Notes: generated from the sequence alone by a model not told the origin. A DNA stretch of 64,000 bases from Pseudomonas tolaasii NCPPB 2192 (GCF_002813445.1 NZ_PHHD01000001.1:992001-1056000), one strand, 5' to 3'; positions 45,785-54,342 are shown, counted from the stretch's first letter. Numbers and translations are program-made.

Positions 45785-46150
45785 TCAGCCGGCCAGCACC
45801 TTGTTCAGGGTGGCGATCAGGGTGTCTTCGTCCACCGGCTTGGTCAGGTAATCCTTGGCGCCCTGGCGCGCGCCCCAGATCTTGTCGGTTTCCTGGTCTT
45901 TGGTGGTGATGATGATGATCGGAATGCCGTTGGTTTCCGGCTCCTTGGACAGCTGGCGGGTGGCCTGGAAGCCATTGAGGCCCGGCATCACGATGTCCAT
46001 CAGTACGGCGTCGGGCAGTTCCTGGCGGGCCAGGGCCACGCCGTCCGCGCCGTTTTCGGCTTTCAGAACCTGGTGGCCGTGCTTTTCCAGCATGCCGGTC
46101 AGTTTGTACATTTCGGTCGGCGAATCGTCGACGATCAGAACACGTGCCAT
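45785..46150 (-). CDS. pilH: Twitching motility response regulator PilH
   Basis: A 121-residue stand-alone receiver domain. The acidic pair is in LIVDDSP, the phospho-acceptor in DAVLMDIVMPGLNGF, the Thr in IIITTK and the Lys in TKPVDED. In P. aeruginosa PilH is the CheY-like partner that favours pilus retraction. The ATG at 46150 follows GGGGAAAA. Confidence 0.96.
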   Translation of the reverse strand: MARVLIVDDSPTEMYKLTGMLEKHGHQVLKAENGADGVALARQELPDAVLMDIVMPGLNGFQATRQLSKEPETNGIPIIIITTKDQETDKIWGARQGAKDYLTKPVDEDTLIATLNKVLAG

Positions 46151-46196
46151 GGTTTTCCCCACTACATTGGTGGACGCCGGCCCTTGTGAGGCGGTG

Positions 46197-46604
46197 TCAG
46201 TGTGCTTGTTCTACTGCGGCGAAGGCAGGCACGTAGGCCTTGATCGCGCCCAGCAGTTCTTCCTTGCTGAAAGGCTTGGTCAAAAACTGATCGACACCCA
46301 CGATGCGCCCCTTGGCCTTGTCGAACAGGCCGTCCTTGGACGACAACATGATCACCGGAATCGACTTGAACGCCGGGTTGTTCTTCACCAGCGCGCAGGT
46401 CTGATAGCCATCCAGGCGCGGCATCATGATGTCGACAAAGATAATGTGCGGGTGGTGATCGACAATCCGGGCCAGCGCATCGAAACCGTCGATGGCCGTG
46501 ATGACATCGCAGCCGGCGTTCTTCAACAGGGTTTCGGCGGTGCGGCGGATCGTTTTCGAATCGTCGATCACCATCACTCTCAAGGCGTTGGAATGCTGTT
46601 CCAT
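46197..46604 (-). CDS. pilG: Twitching motility response regulator PilG
   Basis: A 135-residue receiver with VMVIDDSK, the phospho-site in IIFVDIMMPRLDGY, VIMLSSKDG and LTKPFSKEEL. PilG acts with PilH downstream of ChpA to control pilus extension and cAMP levels in P. aeruginosa. It is the first gene of the pilGHIJ-chpAC cluster and is divergent from gshB. The ATG at 46604 is typical of the family length. Confidence 0.96.
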   Translation of the reverse strand: MEQHSNALRVMVIDDSKTIRRTAETLLKNAGCDVITAIDGFDALARIVDHHPHIIFVDIMMPRLDGYQTCALVKNNPAFKSIPVIMLSSKDGLFDKAKGRIVGVDQFLTKPFSKEELLGAIKAYVPAFAAVEQAH

Positions 46605-46843
46605 ATCTGCTCTACCATCGCCACAGCGAATCGGTTTTCGGTGTGTACTGCCTGATGTCTCACAGGTTGAACGCCGCAAGCCTCGGAATTCAAGGGCTGC
46701 TGCTTCGTGGCAGTCTTTTTAGCACAGTCTCCGGGCGCAATCTATCGAGCAACCGGCGCGGTGGTTTTTCCTTGACCCACAACAGCCGCAGCGCCACTCT
46801 GACGCCACTTTTATGCGCCCTTATTTGCTAGAGGAAATCCCCC

Positions 46844-47797
46844 ATGAGCGTTCGCGTCGGCATTGTCATGGACCCTATCGCCAGCATTTCCTATAAAAAG
46901 GACAGCTCGCTGTCCATGCTCCTGGCCGCCCAGGCCCGCGGCTGGACCCTGTTCTATATGGAGCAGCGCGACCTGTACCAGGGCGACGGCGAAGCCCGTG
47001 CCCGCATGCGCCCGCTGCAGGTGTTCGCCAACCCTGAAAAGTGGTTCGAACTTGCAGATGAGATCGACAGCCCGCTGGCCGACCTCGATGTGATCCTGAT
47101 GCGCAAGGATCCGCCGTTCGACATGGAGTTCGTTTATTCCACCTACCTGCTGGAGCAGGCCGAGCGCGCGGGCGTGCTGATCGTCAACAAACCGCAGAGC
47201 CTGCGCGACTGCAATGAAAAGCTGTTCGCCACGCTGTTCCCGCAGTGCACGCCGCCGACCGTAGTAAGCCGTCGCGCCGATGTACTGCGTGAATTTGCCG
47301 CCAAACATGGCGACGTGATCCTCAAACCCCTGGACGGCATGGGCGGCACTTCGATCTTCCGTCACCGCGCCGGCGACCCGAACCTGTCGGTGATCCTGGA
47401 AACCCTGACCGTGCTGGGCACCCAGCAGATCATGGGCCAGGCTTACATTCCGGCGATCAAGGACGGCGACAAGCGCATCCTGATGATCGACGGCGAGCCG
47501 GTGGATTACTGCCTGGCACGTATTCCGGCGGCCGGCGAAACCCGTGGCAACCTGGCGGCTGGTGGCCGCGGTGAAGCCCGCCCGCTGACAGACAAGGACC
47601 GCTGGATTGCAGCCCAGGTCGGCCCGACCCTGCGTGAAAAAGGCCTGCTGTTCGTAGGGCTGGACGTCATTGGCGAGAACCTCACTGAAATCAACGTCAC
47701 CAGCCCGACCTGCATTCGCGAGATCGACAACGCATTTGGCACGAACATCGGCGAAATGCTGATGGCCGCCATCGAACGCAAGCTACAAGCCAAGTGA
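46844..47797 (+). CDS. gshB: Glutathione synthetase
   Basis: Joins gamma-glutamylcysteine with glycine using ATP. The 317-residue ATP-grasp enzyme starts VRVGIVMDPIASISYKKDSSL, and has the ATP-binding loop KPLDGMGGTSIFR, GDKRILMIDGEPV and ENLTEINVTSPTC with magnesium ligands. AGAGGAAA lies upstream of the ATG. It is divergent from pilG, and tonB3 follows. Confidence 0.97.
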   Translation: MSVRVGIVMDPIASISYKKDSSLSMLLAAQARGWTLFYMEQRDLYQGDGEARARMRPLQVFANPEKWFELADEIDSPLADLDVILMRKDPPFDMEFVYSTYLLEQAERAGVLIVNKPQSLRDCNEKLFATLFPQCTPPTVVSRRADVLREFAAKHGDVILKPLDGMGGTSIFRHRAGDPNLSVILETLTVLGTQQIMGQAYIPAIKDGDKRILMIDGEPVDYCLARIPAAGETRGNLAAGGRGEARPLTDKDRWIAAQVGPTLREKGLLFVGLDVIGENLTEINVTSPTCIREIDNAFGTNIGEMLMAAIERKLQAK

Positions 47798-47874
47798 CAT
47801 AGAACAGCCGGACACGAACCAACATTGCGTTATCATGCGCCACCTGTGAAACGCGCGATGTTGGTTTTTTTGTC

Positions 47875-48780
47875 ATGACACTCCCGTCCGAGCTGCCTCC
47901 CGAACTCTCCCACAGCGGCGTGCGCCCGGCTGATCGGCTTGGATTTACCCTGTTTCTGGCTGCCTTGATTCACCTGGCCCTGATCCTCGGCGTGGGTTTC
48001 ACCATGGTCGAGCCCAAGCAAATCACCAAAACCCTGGAAATCACCCTCGCCACGTTCAAGAGCGAAAAGAAGCCCGAAAAGGCTGACTTTCTCGCCCAGG
48101 ACAATCAGCAGGGCAGCGGCACGCTGGACAAGAAAGCCGTGCCCAAGACCACCGAGGTGGCGCCATTTCAGGACAACAAGGTCAATAAAGTCACGCCACC
48201 ACCGACGCCCAAGCCCGAGGTCAAGCAGGCCGCGCCCAAGGCAGCCGTGACCACCGTTGCGCCCAAGCCGCAAAAAGCCCCGACCCAGCGCGAAAAAACC
48301 AAGACCGAACCGCAGCCTGAACCCGTCAAGCCGGCGCCGACGTTCGACAGCTCGCAACTCTCCGACCAAATCTCCAGCCTCGAAGCCGAACTGGCCAATG
48401 AGCAGCAACTGTACGCCAAGCGCCCGCGCATCTACCGCCTGAACGCGGCGTCGACCATGCGCGACAAGGGCGCCTGGTATAAGGACGAATGGCGCAAGAA
48501 GGTCGAACGCATCGGCAACCTCAACTACCCGGATGAGGCACGTCGCCAGCAGATTTACGGCAATTTGCGCCTATTGGTGTCGATCAACCGCGATGGCTCG
48601 CTCTATGAAGTGCAGGTACTGGAGTCGTCCGGCCAGCCGTTGCTGGACCAGGCTGCCCAGCGCATCGTGCGCCTGGCTGCGCCCTTTGCCCCGTTTACCG
48701 GGGACTTGAACGACGTGGACCGCCTGGAAATCATCCGCACCTGGAAGTTTGCCAAGGGGGACCGGCTGTCCAGCAACTGA
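47875..48780 (+). CDS. tonB3: Energy transducer TonB, TonB3-type
   Basis: A 301-residue TonB protein. One membrane helix (LGFTLFLAALIHLALILGVGF) is followed by a Lys/Pro-rich spacer (about 105-160) and a C-terminal domain with LNYPDEARRQQIYGNLRLLVSINRDGSL and VLESSGQPLLDQAAQRIVR. Its slot between gshB and algH is that of P. aeruginosa PA0406 (tonB3), needed for twitching motility. This is not the iron-uptake TonB1; there are no exbBD genes here. Confidence 0.9.
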   Translation: MTLPSELPPELSHSGVRPADRLGFTLFLAALIHLALILGVGFTMVEPKQITKTLEITLATFKSEKKPEKADFLAQDNQQGSGTLDKKAVPKTTEVAPFQDNKVNKVTPPPTPKPEVKQAAPKAAVTTVAPKPQKAPTQREKTKTEPQPEPVKPAPTFDSSQLSDQISSLEAELANEQQLYAKRPRIYRLNAASTMRDKGAWYKDEWRKKVERIGNLNYPDEARRQQIYGNLRLLVSINRDGSLYEVQVLESSGQPLLDQAAQRIVRLAAPFAPFTGDLNDVDRLEIIRTWKFAKGDRLSSN

Positions 48781-48801
48781 CTCTGTGGCGAGGGAGCTGA
48801 T

Positions 48802-48914
48802 GATCGTTCCCACGCTCCGCGTGGGAATGAATCCTGTGACGCTCTGCGTCACGCCTGTAAAAGCGGACGCAGAGCGTCCAGGGCGGCATTCCCACGCAGA
48901 GCGTGGGAACGATC
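48802..48914. repeat. Full-length GATCGTTCCCACGC palindromic repeat
   Basis: The same two-arm structure as at 9161, about 113 bp. It is preceded directly (48784-48798) by TGTGGCGAGGGAGCT, which looks like one arm of another REP class, so it may have inserted into or beside it. Confidence 0.85.
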
Positions 48915-48964
48915 TTCACCTTCGCAGCTTGTCAGTTCGCCCCTCCACCGCCACACTAGCGGAC

Positions 48965-49534
48965 ATGAAAAATGTCAGTCCGACCTACCTCAAGCACCAA
49001 TTCCTGATCGCCATGCCCCATATGGCCGACCCGAACTTTGCGCAAACCTTGACCTACATTGTCGAGCACACGGCCAATGGTGCCATGGGGTTGGTGGTGA
49101 ACCGCCCGCAAGAGCTGAACCTGGCGGATATTCTTGAGCAACTGCGCCCCGAAATCGACCCGCCGGCCCGCTGCCAGGGCGTGCCGATCTACATCGGCGG
49201 GCCGGTGCAGACCGATCGCGGCTTTGTACTGCACCCCACCGGGCCGACGTTCCAGGCCACGGTCGAGCTGGAAGGCGTGTCACTGTCCACGTCCCAGGAC
49301 GTGCTGTTCGCCATCGCCGACGGCATTGGCCCCGAGCAAAGCGTGATCACCCTCGGCTACGCCGGTTGGGAAGCCGGGCAACTGGAAGCCGAGCTGGCCA
49401 GCAATGCCTGGCTGACCTGCCCGTTCGACGCCGACATTCTGTTCAACACCCCCAGCGAACTGCGCCTGGAAGCGGCCGCCGCCAAGCTGCGCGTCAACCT
49501 CAGCCTGCTGACCAGTCAGGCGGGGCACGCCTGA
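48965..49534 (+). CDS. algH: UPF0301/AlgH family protein (YqgE)
   Basis: A 189-residue cytoplasmic protein of the AlgH/YqgE family. The family start YLKHQFLIAMPHMADPNFAQTLTYIVEH is followed by GAMGLVVNRP, PIYIGGPVQTDRGFVLH and LGYAGWEAGQLEAEL. It was first linked to alginate regulation in P. aeruginosa; the biochemical function is unresolved. Its stop overlaps the ruvX start (TGATG), so they form an operon. Confidence 0.95.
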   Translation: MKNVSPTYLKHQFLIAMPHMADPNFAQTLTYIVEHTANGAMGLVVNRPQELNLADILEQLRPEIDPPARCQGVPIYIGGPVQTDRGFVLHPTGPTFQATVELEGVSLSTSQDVLFAIADGIGPEQSVITLGYAGWEAGQLEAELASNAWLTCPFDADILFNTPSELRLEAAAAKLRVNLSLLTSQAGHA

Positions 49535-49971
49535 TGACCTTGCGCTTGATCCTCGGTTTTGACTACGGCACCAAACAAATCGGCGTGGCCGTCGGCCAGG
49601 TGATCACCGGCCAGGCCCGTGAGCTATGCACCCTGAAAGCCCAGAACGGCGTGCCGGACTGGAACCAGGTCGAAGCCCTCATTAAAGAGTGGAAACCCGA
49701 CGCGGTGGTGGTCGGCCTGCCCCTGAACATGGACGGCACCCCCAGCGACATGTGCCTGCGCGCCGAAAAGTTCGCCCGCCGCCTCAATGGCCGCTACAAC
49801 CTGCCCTTCTATACCCACGATGAACGCCTCACCACCTTTGAAGCCAAAGGCGAGCGCCGTGACCGTGGCGGGCAGAAAGGCAGCTACCGCGACAACCCCG
49901 TGGACGCCATCGCCGCCGCCTTGCTGTTGCAGGGCTGGCTGGATGAAAACACGGCTTTATTTGAATCCTGA
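49534..49971 (+). CDS. ruvX: Holliday junction resolvase-like RuvX (YqgF)
   Basis: A 145-residue RNase H-fold nuclease with GFDYGTKQIGVAVGQ (catalytic Asp), VVGLPLNMDGTPSDM and DERLTTFEA, and a C-terminal DNPVDAIAAALLLQGWL. The family handles Holliday junctions in some bacteria and 16S rRNA 5' processing in others. The start overlaps algH. Confidence 0.95.
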   Translation: MTLRLILGFDYGTKQIGVAVGQVITGQARELCTLKAQNGVPDWNQVEALIKEWKPDAVVVGLPLNMDGTPSDMCLRAEKFARRLNGRYNLPFYTHDERLTTFEAKGERRDRGGQKGSYRDNPVDAIAAALLLQGWLDENTALFES

Positions 49972-49973
49972 CT

Positions 49974-49996
49974 GACGCGGCTTGCCGCGTCTTTTT
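49974..49996 (+). terminator. Intrinsic terminator between ruvX and pyrR
   Basis: GACGCGG and CCGCGTC around CTTG, then five Ts, 3 nt past the ruvX stop. It could end the algH-ruvX transcript or act as an attenuator for pyrR. Confidence 0.85.
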
Positions 49997-50008
49997 ACGT
50001 TTGAGCCC

Positions 50009-50030
50009 GGACCTTGCCACGCCAAGGTCC
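50009..50030 (+). promoter_or_regulatory. Hairpin directly ahead of the pyrR ribosome site
   Basis: GGACCTTG and CAAGGTCC (8 bp) around CCACGC. It ends two nt before the GAAGGAG ribosome site, so it could affect pyrR translation. Function is inferred. Confidence 0.4.
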
Positions 50031-50043
50031 TGAAGGAGCCTGC

Positions 50044-50550
50044 ATGAGCTTGCCCAACCCCGCCGAACTGATCAGCCAAATGGCCACAAGCCTCACGGCC
50101 CATCTGCAACACCGCAACATCAGCGAGCCGCGCTTCATCGGCATTCGCACCGGCGGCGTGTGGGTGGCCCAGGCGCTGCTGGACGAACTGGGCAGCGACT
50201 CGCCGCTGGGCACGCTGGACGTGTCCTTCTACCGCGACGACTTCAGCCAGAACGGCCTGCACCCGCAGGTGCGCCCGTCGGCCCTGCCGTTCGAGATCGA
50301 AGGCCAGCACCTGGTGCTGATCGATGACGTGCTGATGAGCGGCCGCACCATCCGCGCCGCCCTGAACGAACTGTTCGACTATGGCCGCCCCGCCAGCGTG
50401 ACCCTGGTGTGCCTGCTGGACCTGGACGCCGGCGAATTGCCGATCAGCCCGGATGTGGTCGGCGCCACACTGTCGCTTTCAGCCCATCAGCGGGTAAAAT
50501 TGTCCGGTCCCACGCCGCTCGAACTCGAACTGCAAGACCTAGCCCTTTAA
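50044..50550 (+). CDS. pyrR: PyrR-type uracil phosphoribosyltransferase/regulator
   Basis: A 168-residue type I phosphoribosyltransferase. The PRPP-binding loop is LVLIDDVLMSGRTIRAAL, and the N-terminal part has FIGIRTGGVWVAQALLDEL and DVSFYRDDF. In Firmicutes PyrR binds pyr mRNA; in pseudomonads its regulatory role is less clear. GAAGGAG precedes the ATG at 50044. It is followed by pyrB after 24 nt. Confidence 0.95.
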   Translation: MSLPNPAELISQMATSLTAHLQHRNISEPRFIGIRTGGVWVAQALLDELGSDSPLGTLDVSFYRDDFSQNGLHPQVRPSALPFEIEGQHLVLIDDVLMSGRTIRAALNELFDYGRPASVTLVCLLDLDAGELPISPDVVGATLSLSAHQRVKLSGPTPLELELQDLAL

Positions 50551-50574
50551 ACCGCCTTGTACAGAGTCCCCGCG

Positions 50575-51579
50575 ATGACGCCTCTAGATGCCAAGCGCCC
50601 GCTGCAGCTCAATGCTCAGGGTCAATTGCAACACTTCTTGTCCCTCGACGGTTTGCCCCGCGAACTGCTCACCGAAATCCTCGACACCGCCGACTCGTTC
50701 CTCGAAGTCGGTGGCCGCGCGGTGAAGAAGGTCCCGCTGTTGCGCGGCAAGACCATCTGCAACGTGTTCTTCGAGAACTCGACCCGCACCCGCACCACCT
50801 TTGAACTGGCGGCCCAACGGCTGTCGGCTGACGTGATCACGCTGAACGTGTCTACCTCGTCGGCGAGCAAGGGCGAAACCCTGCTCGACACCCTGCGCAA
50901 CCTGGAAGCCATGGCTGCAGACATGTTCGTGGTGCGCCACGGCGACTCCGGCGCCGCGCATTTCATCGCCGAGCACGTGTGCCCGCAGGTGGCGATCATC
51001 AACGGCGGCGACGGCCGCCACGCCCACCCGACCCAGGGCATGCTCGACATGCTCACCATCCGTCGGCACAAGGGCAGCTTTGAAAACCTCTCGGTGGCCA
51101 TTGTCGGCGACATCCTGCACTCGCGGGTCGCCCGTTCGAACATGTTGGCCCTCAAAGCCCTGGGTTGCCCGGACATCCGCGTGATCGCCCCAAAAACCCT
51201 GCTGCCGATCGGTATCGAGCAGTACGGCGTCAAGGTCTACACCGACATGGCCGAAGGCCTCAAGGATGTGGACGTGGTGATCATGCTGCGCCTGCAACGC
51301 GAGCGCATGGCCGGTGGCCTGCTGCCGAGCGAAGGCGAGTTCTACCGCTTGTTCGGCCTGACCACCGCACGCCTGGCCGGCGCCAAGCCGGACGCCATCG
51401 TGATGCACCCGGGCCCGATCAACCGCGGCGTTGAAATTGAGTCGGCAGTGGCCGACGGCTCGCAGTCGGTGATTCTGAACCAGGTCACCTACGGCATCGC
51501 GATTCGCATGGCGGTGATGTCCATGGCCATGAGCGGGCAAACCGCGCAACGTCAATTCGAGCAGGAGAACGCCCAGTGA
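50575..51579 (+). CDS. pyrB: Aspartate carbamoyltransferase catalytic subunit
   Basis: Second step of pyrimidine synthesis. The 334-residue class A enzyme has the carbamoyl-phosphate loop FFENSTRTRTTFELAAQRL, the STSSASKGETLLDTLRNL segment and HPGPINRGVEIE. As known for pseudomonads it works as a dodecamer with the inactive dihydroorotase-like PyrC'. The ATG at 50575 is chosen over a GTG/ATG-like codon at 50557. Its stop overlaps the pyrC' start. Confidence 0.97.
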   Translation: MTPLDAKRPLQLNAQGQLQHFLSLDGLPRELLTEILDTADSFLEVGGRAVKKVPLLRGKTICNVFFENSTRTRTTFELAAQRLSADVITLNVSTSSASKGETLLDTLRNLEAMAADMFVVRHGDSGAAHFIAEHVCPQVAIINGGDGRHAHPTQGMLDMLTIRRHKGSFENLSVAIVGDILHSRVARSNMLALKALGCPDIRVIAPKTLLPIGIEQYGVKVYTDMAEGLKDVDVVIMLRLQRERMAGGLLPSEGEFYRLFGLTTARLAGAKPDAIVMHPGPINRGVEIESAVADGSQSVILNQVTYGIAIRMAVMSMAMSGQTAQRQFEQENAQ

Positions 51580-52847
51580 AGCTCAGCATCCTCGGCGCCC
51601 GCGTCATCGATCCGGCCAGCGGCCTGGATCAAGTTACCGATCTGCACCTGGAAGCCGGCAAGATCATCGCCATCGGCGCCGCGCCCACGGGCTTCAGCGC
51701 CAGCGAGACCATCGACGCCAAGGGCCTGGTGGCCTCGCCTGGCCTGGTGGACCTGAACGTCGCCCTGCGCGAACCGGGTTACAGCCGCAAAGGCACCATC
51801 ACCAGCGAAACCCGCGCCGCCGCTGCCGGTGGCGTGACCAGCCTGTGCTGCCCGCCACACACCAAGCCGATCCTCGACACCTCAGCCGTGACCGAGCTGA
51901 TCCTCGACCGCGCCCGTGAAGCCGGCAATTGCAAAGTGTTTCCTATCGGCGCGCTGAGCAAAGGCCTGGAAGGCGAACAACTCGCCGAACTGATCGCCCT
52001 GCGCGACGCCGGTTGCGTGGCTTTCGGCAACGGCCTGGAGAGCTTTCGCAGCACCCGCACCCTGTTGCGCGCCCTGGAATACGCGGCCACTTTCGATTTG
52101 ACGGTGATCTTCCACTCCCAGGACCGCGACCTGGCCGAAGGCGGCCTGGCTCATGAAGGTGCGGTCGCCAGTTTCCTGGGTTTGCCGGGCATTCCGGAAA
52201 CCGCTGAAACCGTGGCGTTGGCCCGTGACCTGTTGCTGGTCGAGCAAAGCGGCGTGAGGGCACACTTCAGCCAACTGACCAGCGCGCGCGGCGTGGCCCT
52301 GATCGCCCAGGCTCAGGCTCGCGGCCTGCCGGTGACGGCGGATGTGGCGTTGTATCAGCTGATTCTGACGGATGAAGCGCTGATCGACTTCTCCAGCCTG
52401 TACCACGTGCAACCGCCACTGCGTACCCGCGCCGACCGTGACGGTTTGCGTGAGGCGGTGAAGTCGGGCGTGGTCTCGGCGATTTCCAGCCACCACCAGC
52501 CTCACGAGCGCGATGCCAAGCTGGCGCCGTTCGGCGCGACGGAGCCAGGCATCAGCAGCGTCGAGCTGTTGCTGCCGCTGGCAATGACGCTGGTGGAAGA
52601 CGGTTTGCTGGATCTGCCGACGCTGCTCGCGCGGCTGAGCGCCGGCCCGGCTCAAGCCTTGCGCCTGCCCGCAGGCAAGCTGGCCGTGGGTTCGGCGGCG
52701 GATCTGGTGCTGTTTGACCTGGGCAGCTCCACGGTTGCCGGTGAGCAATGGCTGTCAAAAGGCGAGAACTGCCCGTTTATCGGGCATAGCCTGCCGGCGA
52801 CGGTGCGGTACACATTGGTAGATGGGCGGATCAGCTACCAGGCATAA
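51576..52847 (+). CDS. pyrC': Dihydroorotase-like protein PyrC' (inactive)
   Basis: A 423-residue amidohydrolase-fold protein starting at a GTG that overlaps pyrB by 4 nt. The zinc-binding HxH of active dihydroorotases is replaced: the strand reads GLVDLNVALREPG, with Asn61 and Ala63 where histidines belong. This matches the non-catalytic PyrC' (PyrX) that stabilises PyrB in pseudomonads. Real dihydroorotase must be encoded elsewhere. Confidence 0.94.
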   Translation: MKLSILGARVIDPASGLDQVTDLHLEAGKIIAIGAAPTGFSASETIDAKGLVASPGLVDLNVALREPGYSRKGTITSETRAAAAGGVTSLCCPPHTKPILDTSAVTELILDRAREAGNCKVFPIGALSKGLEGEQLAELIALRDAGCVAFGNGLESFRSTRTLLRALEYAATFDLTVIFHSQDRDLAEGGLAHEGAVASFLGLPGIPETAETVALARDLLLVEQSGVRAHFSQLTSARGVALIAQAQARGLPVTADVALYQLILTDEALIDFSSLYHVQPPLRTRADRDGLREAVKSGVVSAISSHHQPHERDAKLAPFGATEPGISSVELLLPLAMTLVEDGLLDLPTLLARLSAGPAQALRLPAGKLAVGSAADLVLFDLGSSTVAGEQWLSKGENCPFIGHSLPATVRYTLVDGRISYQA

Positions 52848-52866
52848 AGCGGGCACAATAAACAAT

Positions 52867-52967
52867 GTGGGAGCTGGCTTGCCTGCGATACAGGCACCTC
52901 GGTGGTTCTGGCAAACCGAGGTGATGCTATCGCAGGCAAGCCAGCTCCCACAAAAGCCAGCTCCCAC
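52867..52967. repeat. REPIN, loop class B, plus extra half REP
   Basis: A REP, a loop with CACCTCGGTGGTT and AACCGAGGTG, the inverted REP, then a further CCAGCTCCCAC half. It lies between the convergent pyrC' and TM2 genes. Confidence 0.9.
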
Positions 52968-52984
52968 ATTTGATTTGTGTTGCC

Positions 52985-53413
52985 CTACCGCCCGGCATTG
53001 CGCTCGGCATTGCGGATCGAAATCTGCGTATTCAGCGTCCAGAAGTCATACAGCACCCCCACCAGGAACAACCCGCCGGTCAGCAGGTAGATCAGGCCGG
53101 TGATCCATTTGCCCTGGTACATGCGGTGCACGCCGAACACCCCGAGAAACGCCAACAGAATCCAGGCCACGTTGTACTCAATCGGCCCTGCGGTGAAACG
53201 CAGGTCCGCTTCACGGTCCATGGCCGGGATCAGGAACAAGTCAATCAGCCAGCCAATACCCAGCAGGCCGAAGGTGAAAAACCAGATCGTCCCCGTGACG
53301 GGTTTGCCGTAATAGAAGCGATGCGCTCCGGTAAAACCGAAAATCCAGAGCAGGTAGCCGATCACCTTGCTGTGGGTGTCTTGCCCGGAATAACCCTGTT
53401 GATAGGTGTTCAT
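52985..53413 (-). CDS. TM2 domain membrane protein
   Basis: A 142-residue protein with two TM2-like helical pairs. The first contains KVIGYLLWIFGFTGAHRFYYGKPVTGTIWFFTFGLLGIGWLIDLFLIP, and the second AWILLAFLGVFGVHRMYQGKWITGLIYLLTGGLFLVGVLYDFW, each with the G-x-HR-F/M-Y pattern. The soluble ends are short. The function is unknown. The start is at 53413 with AGAGG-like sequence upstream. Confidence 0.88.
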   Translation of the reverse strand: MNTYQQGYSGQDTHSKVIGYLLWIFGFTGAHRFYYGKPVTGTIWFFTFGLLGIGWLIDLFLIPAMDREADLRFTAGPIEYNVAWILLAFLGVFGVHRMYQGKWITGLIYLLTGGLFLVGVLYDFWTLNTQISIRNAERNAGR

Positions 53414-53662
53414 GAAGGACCTCTTTTGCCTCGATAGATAAATTTTTTCATTTTCTTTGTGACTTTTTTACGGGCGCCCGACGTACGGCCAATGGTATCT
53501 TCCTTCCCGCAAAGCCTTATGCCACCTGACTTCTGTAGGACAATGGCGGCAATTAGTCGCGTTTTTCCTGAATTTGACCCCAGGGTTCAGTCGACAAACG
53601 GCCTGATTACGCCACAAAAAGCTGTTATAAAGTTGCGCGCAAACCTAAAAGAGCCACGCCTA

Positions 53663-54301
53663 ATGCGACCATTTTTCAAGACATGGCTAACCATCTGCCT
53701 ATTAATGCCACTGGCCGCCCACGCCACCAATCGTGAGCAACGTCTTCCCAACGTTAACGGTTTCACCCCTAAAGTTCACAGCACACCCAGCACTGCCAAG
53801 TCGGTAAAGCTGACCGTCAATCGCCCGACTCAAGTGAGCAAGGCCCACGGTAAAGCACTTCACACCCAACTGGCCGTCAATACCAAACAAAGCAGCAACG
53901 TCCTCAGCCGCGCCGTTAACGTGCTCGGTACTCCTTATCGTTGGGGCGGCAGCAGCCCAAGTAAAGGGTTCGACTGCAGCGGCTTGGTGAAATATGCGTT
54001 TAACGACGTAAAAGCAGTAGATTTGCCGCGTACCTCCAACGCCATGGCCGCCGGCCACGGTTTGAAGGTCGACCGCAAGGACCTGAAGCCGGGCGACCTG
54101 CTGTTCTTCAAATTGAAGAGCCGCCAGGTCAACCACGTTGCCATCTACCTGGGCAACGATCGCTTTATCCACGCACCGCGTCGCGGCAAGGCCGTCAGCA
54201 TCGACACGCTGAAAAAGCCGTTCTGGGACAAGAACTACGTGATCGCCAAGCGGGTTCTGCCCAAAGAGCAGAACAACAACCTGCGGGTTGTTCAGCGCTG
54301 A
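53663..54301 (+). CDS. C40 family NlpC/P60 peptidase
   Basis: A secreted cell-wall peptidase of 212 residues. The signal peptide is MRPFFKTWLTICLLMPLAAHA; the region to about residue 78 is a low-complexity linker. The catalytic triad is Cys105 in GFDCSGLV, His158 in VNHVAIYLG and His170 in FIHAPR. It would cleave stem-peptide bonds in peptidoglycan. The ATG at 53663 is chosen from the signal peptide, although the frame is open from 53459. Confidence 0.92.
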   Translation: MRPFFKTWLTICLLMPLAAHATNREQRLPNVNGFTPKVHSTPSTAKSVKLTVNRPTQVSKAHGKALHTQLAVNTKQSSNVLSRAVNVLGTPYRWGGSSPSKGFDCSGLVKYAFNDVKAVDLPRTSNAMAAGHGLKVDRKDLKPGDLLFFKLKSRQVNHVAIYLGNDRFIHAPRRGKAVSIDTLKKPFWDKNYVIAKRVLPKEQNNNLRVVQR

Positions 54302-54342
54302 TCCTGAAGGCGCCAGGCTCCCCCTTTGAAATGCAATCAAAT

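Noticed and set aside
48749..48964. Upstream extension of algH
   Set aside because: It runs through the palindromic repeat at 48802; the family N-terminus begins at 48965.
53459..53662. N-terminal extension of the NlpC/P60 peptidase
   Set aside because: A clear signal peptide starts at 53663, so the earlier frame would block export.
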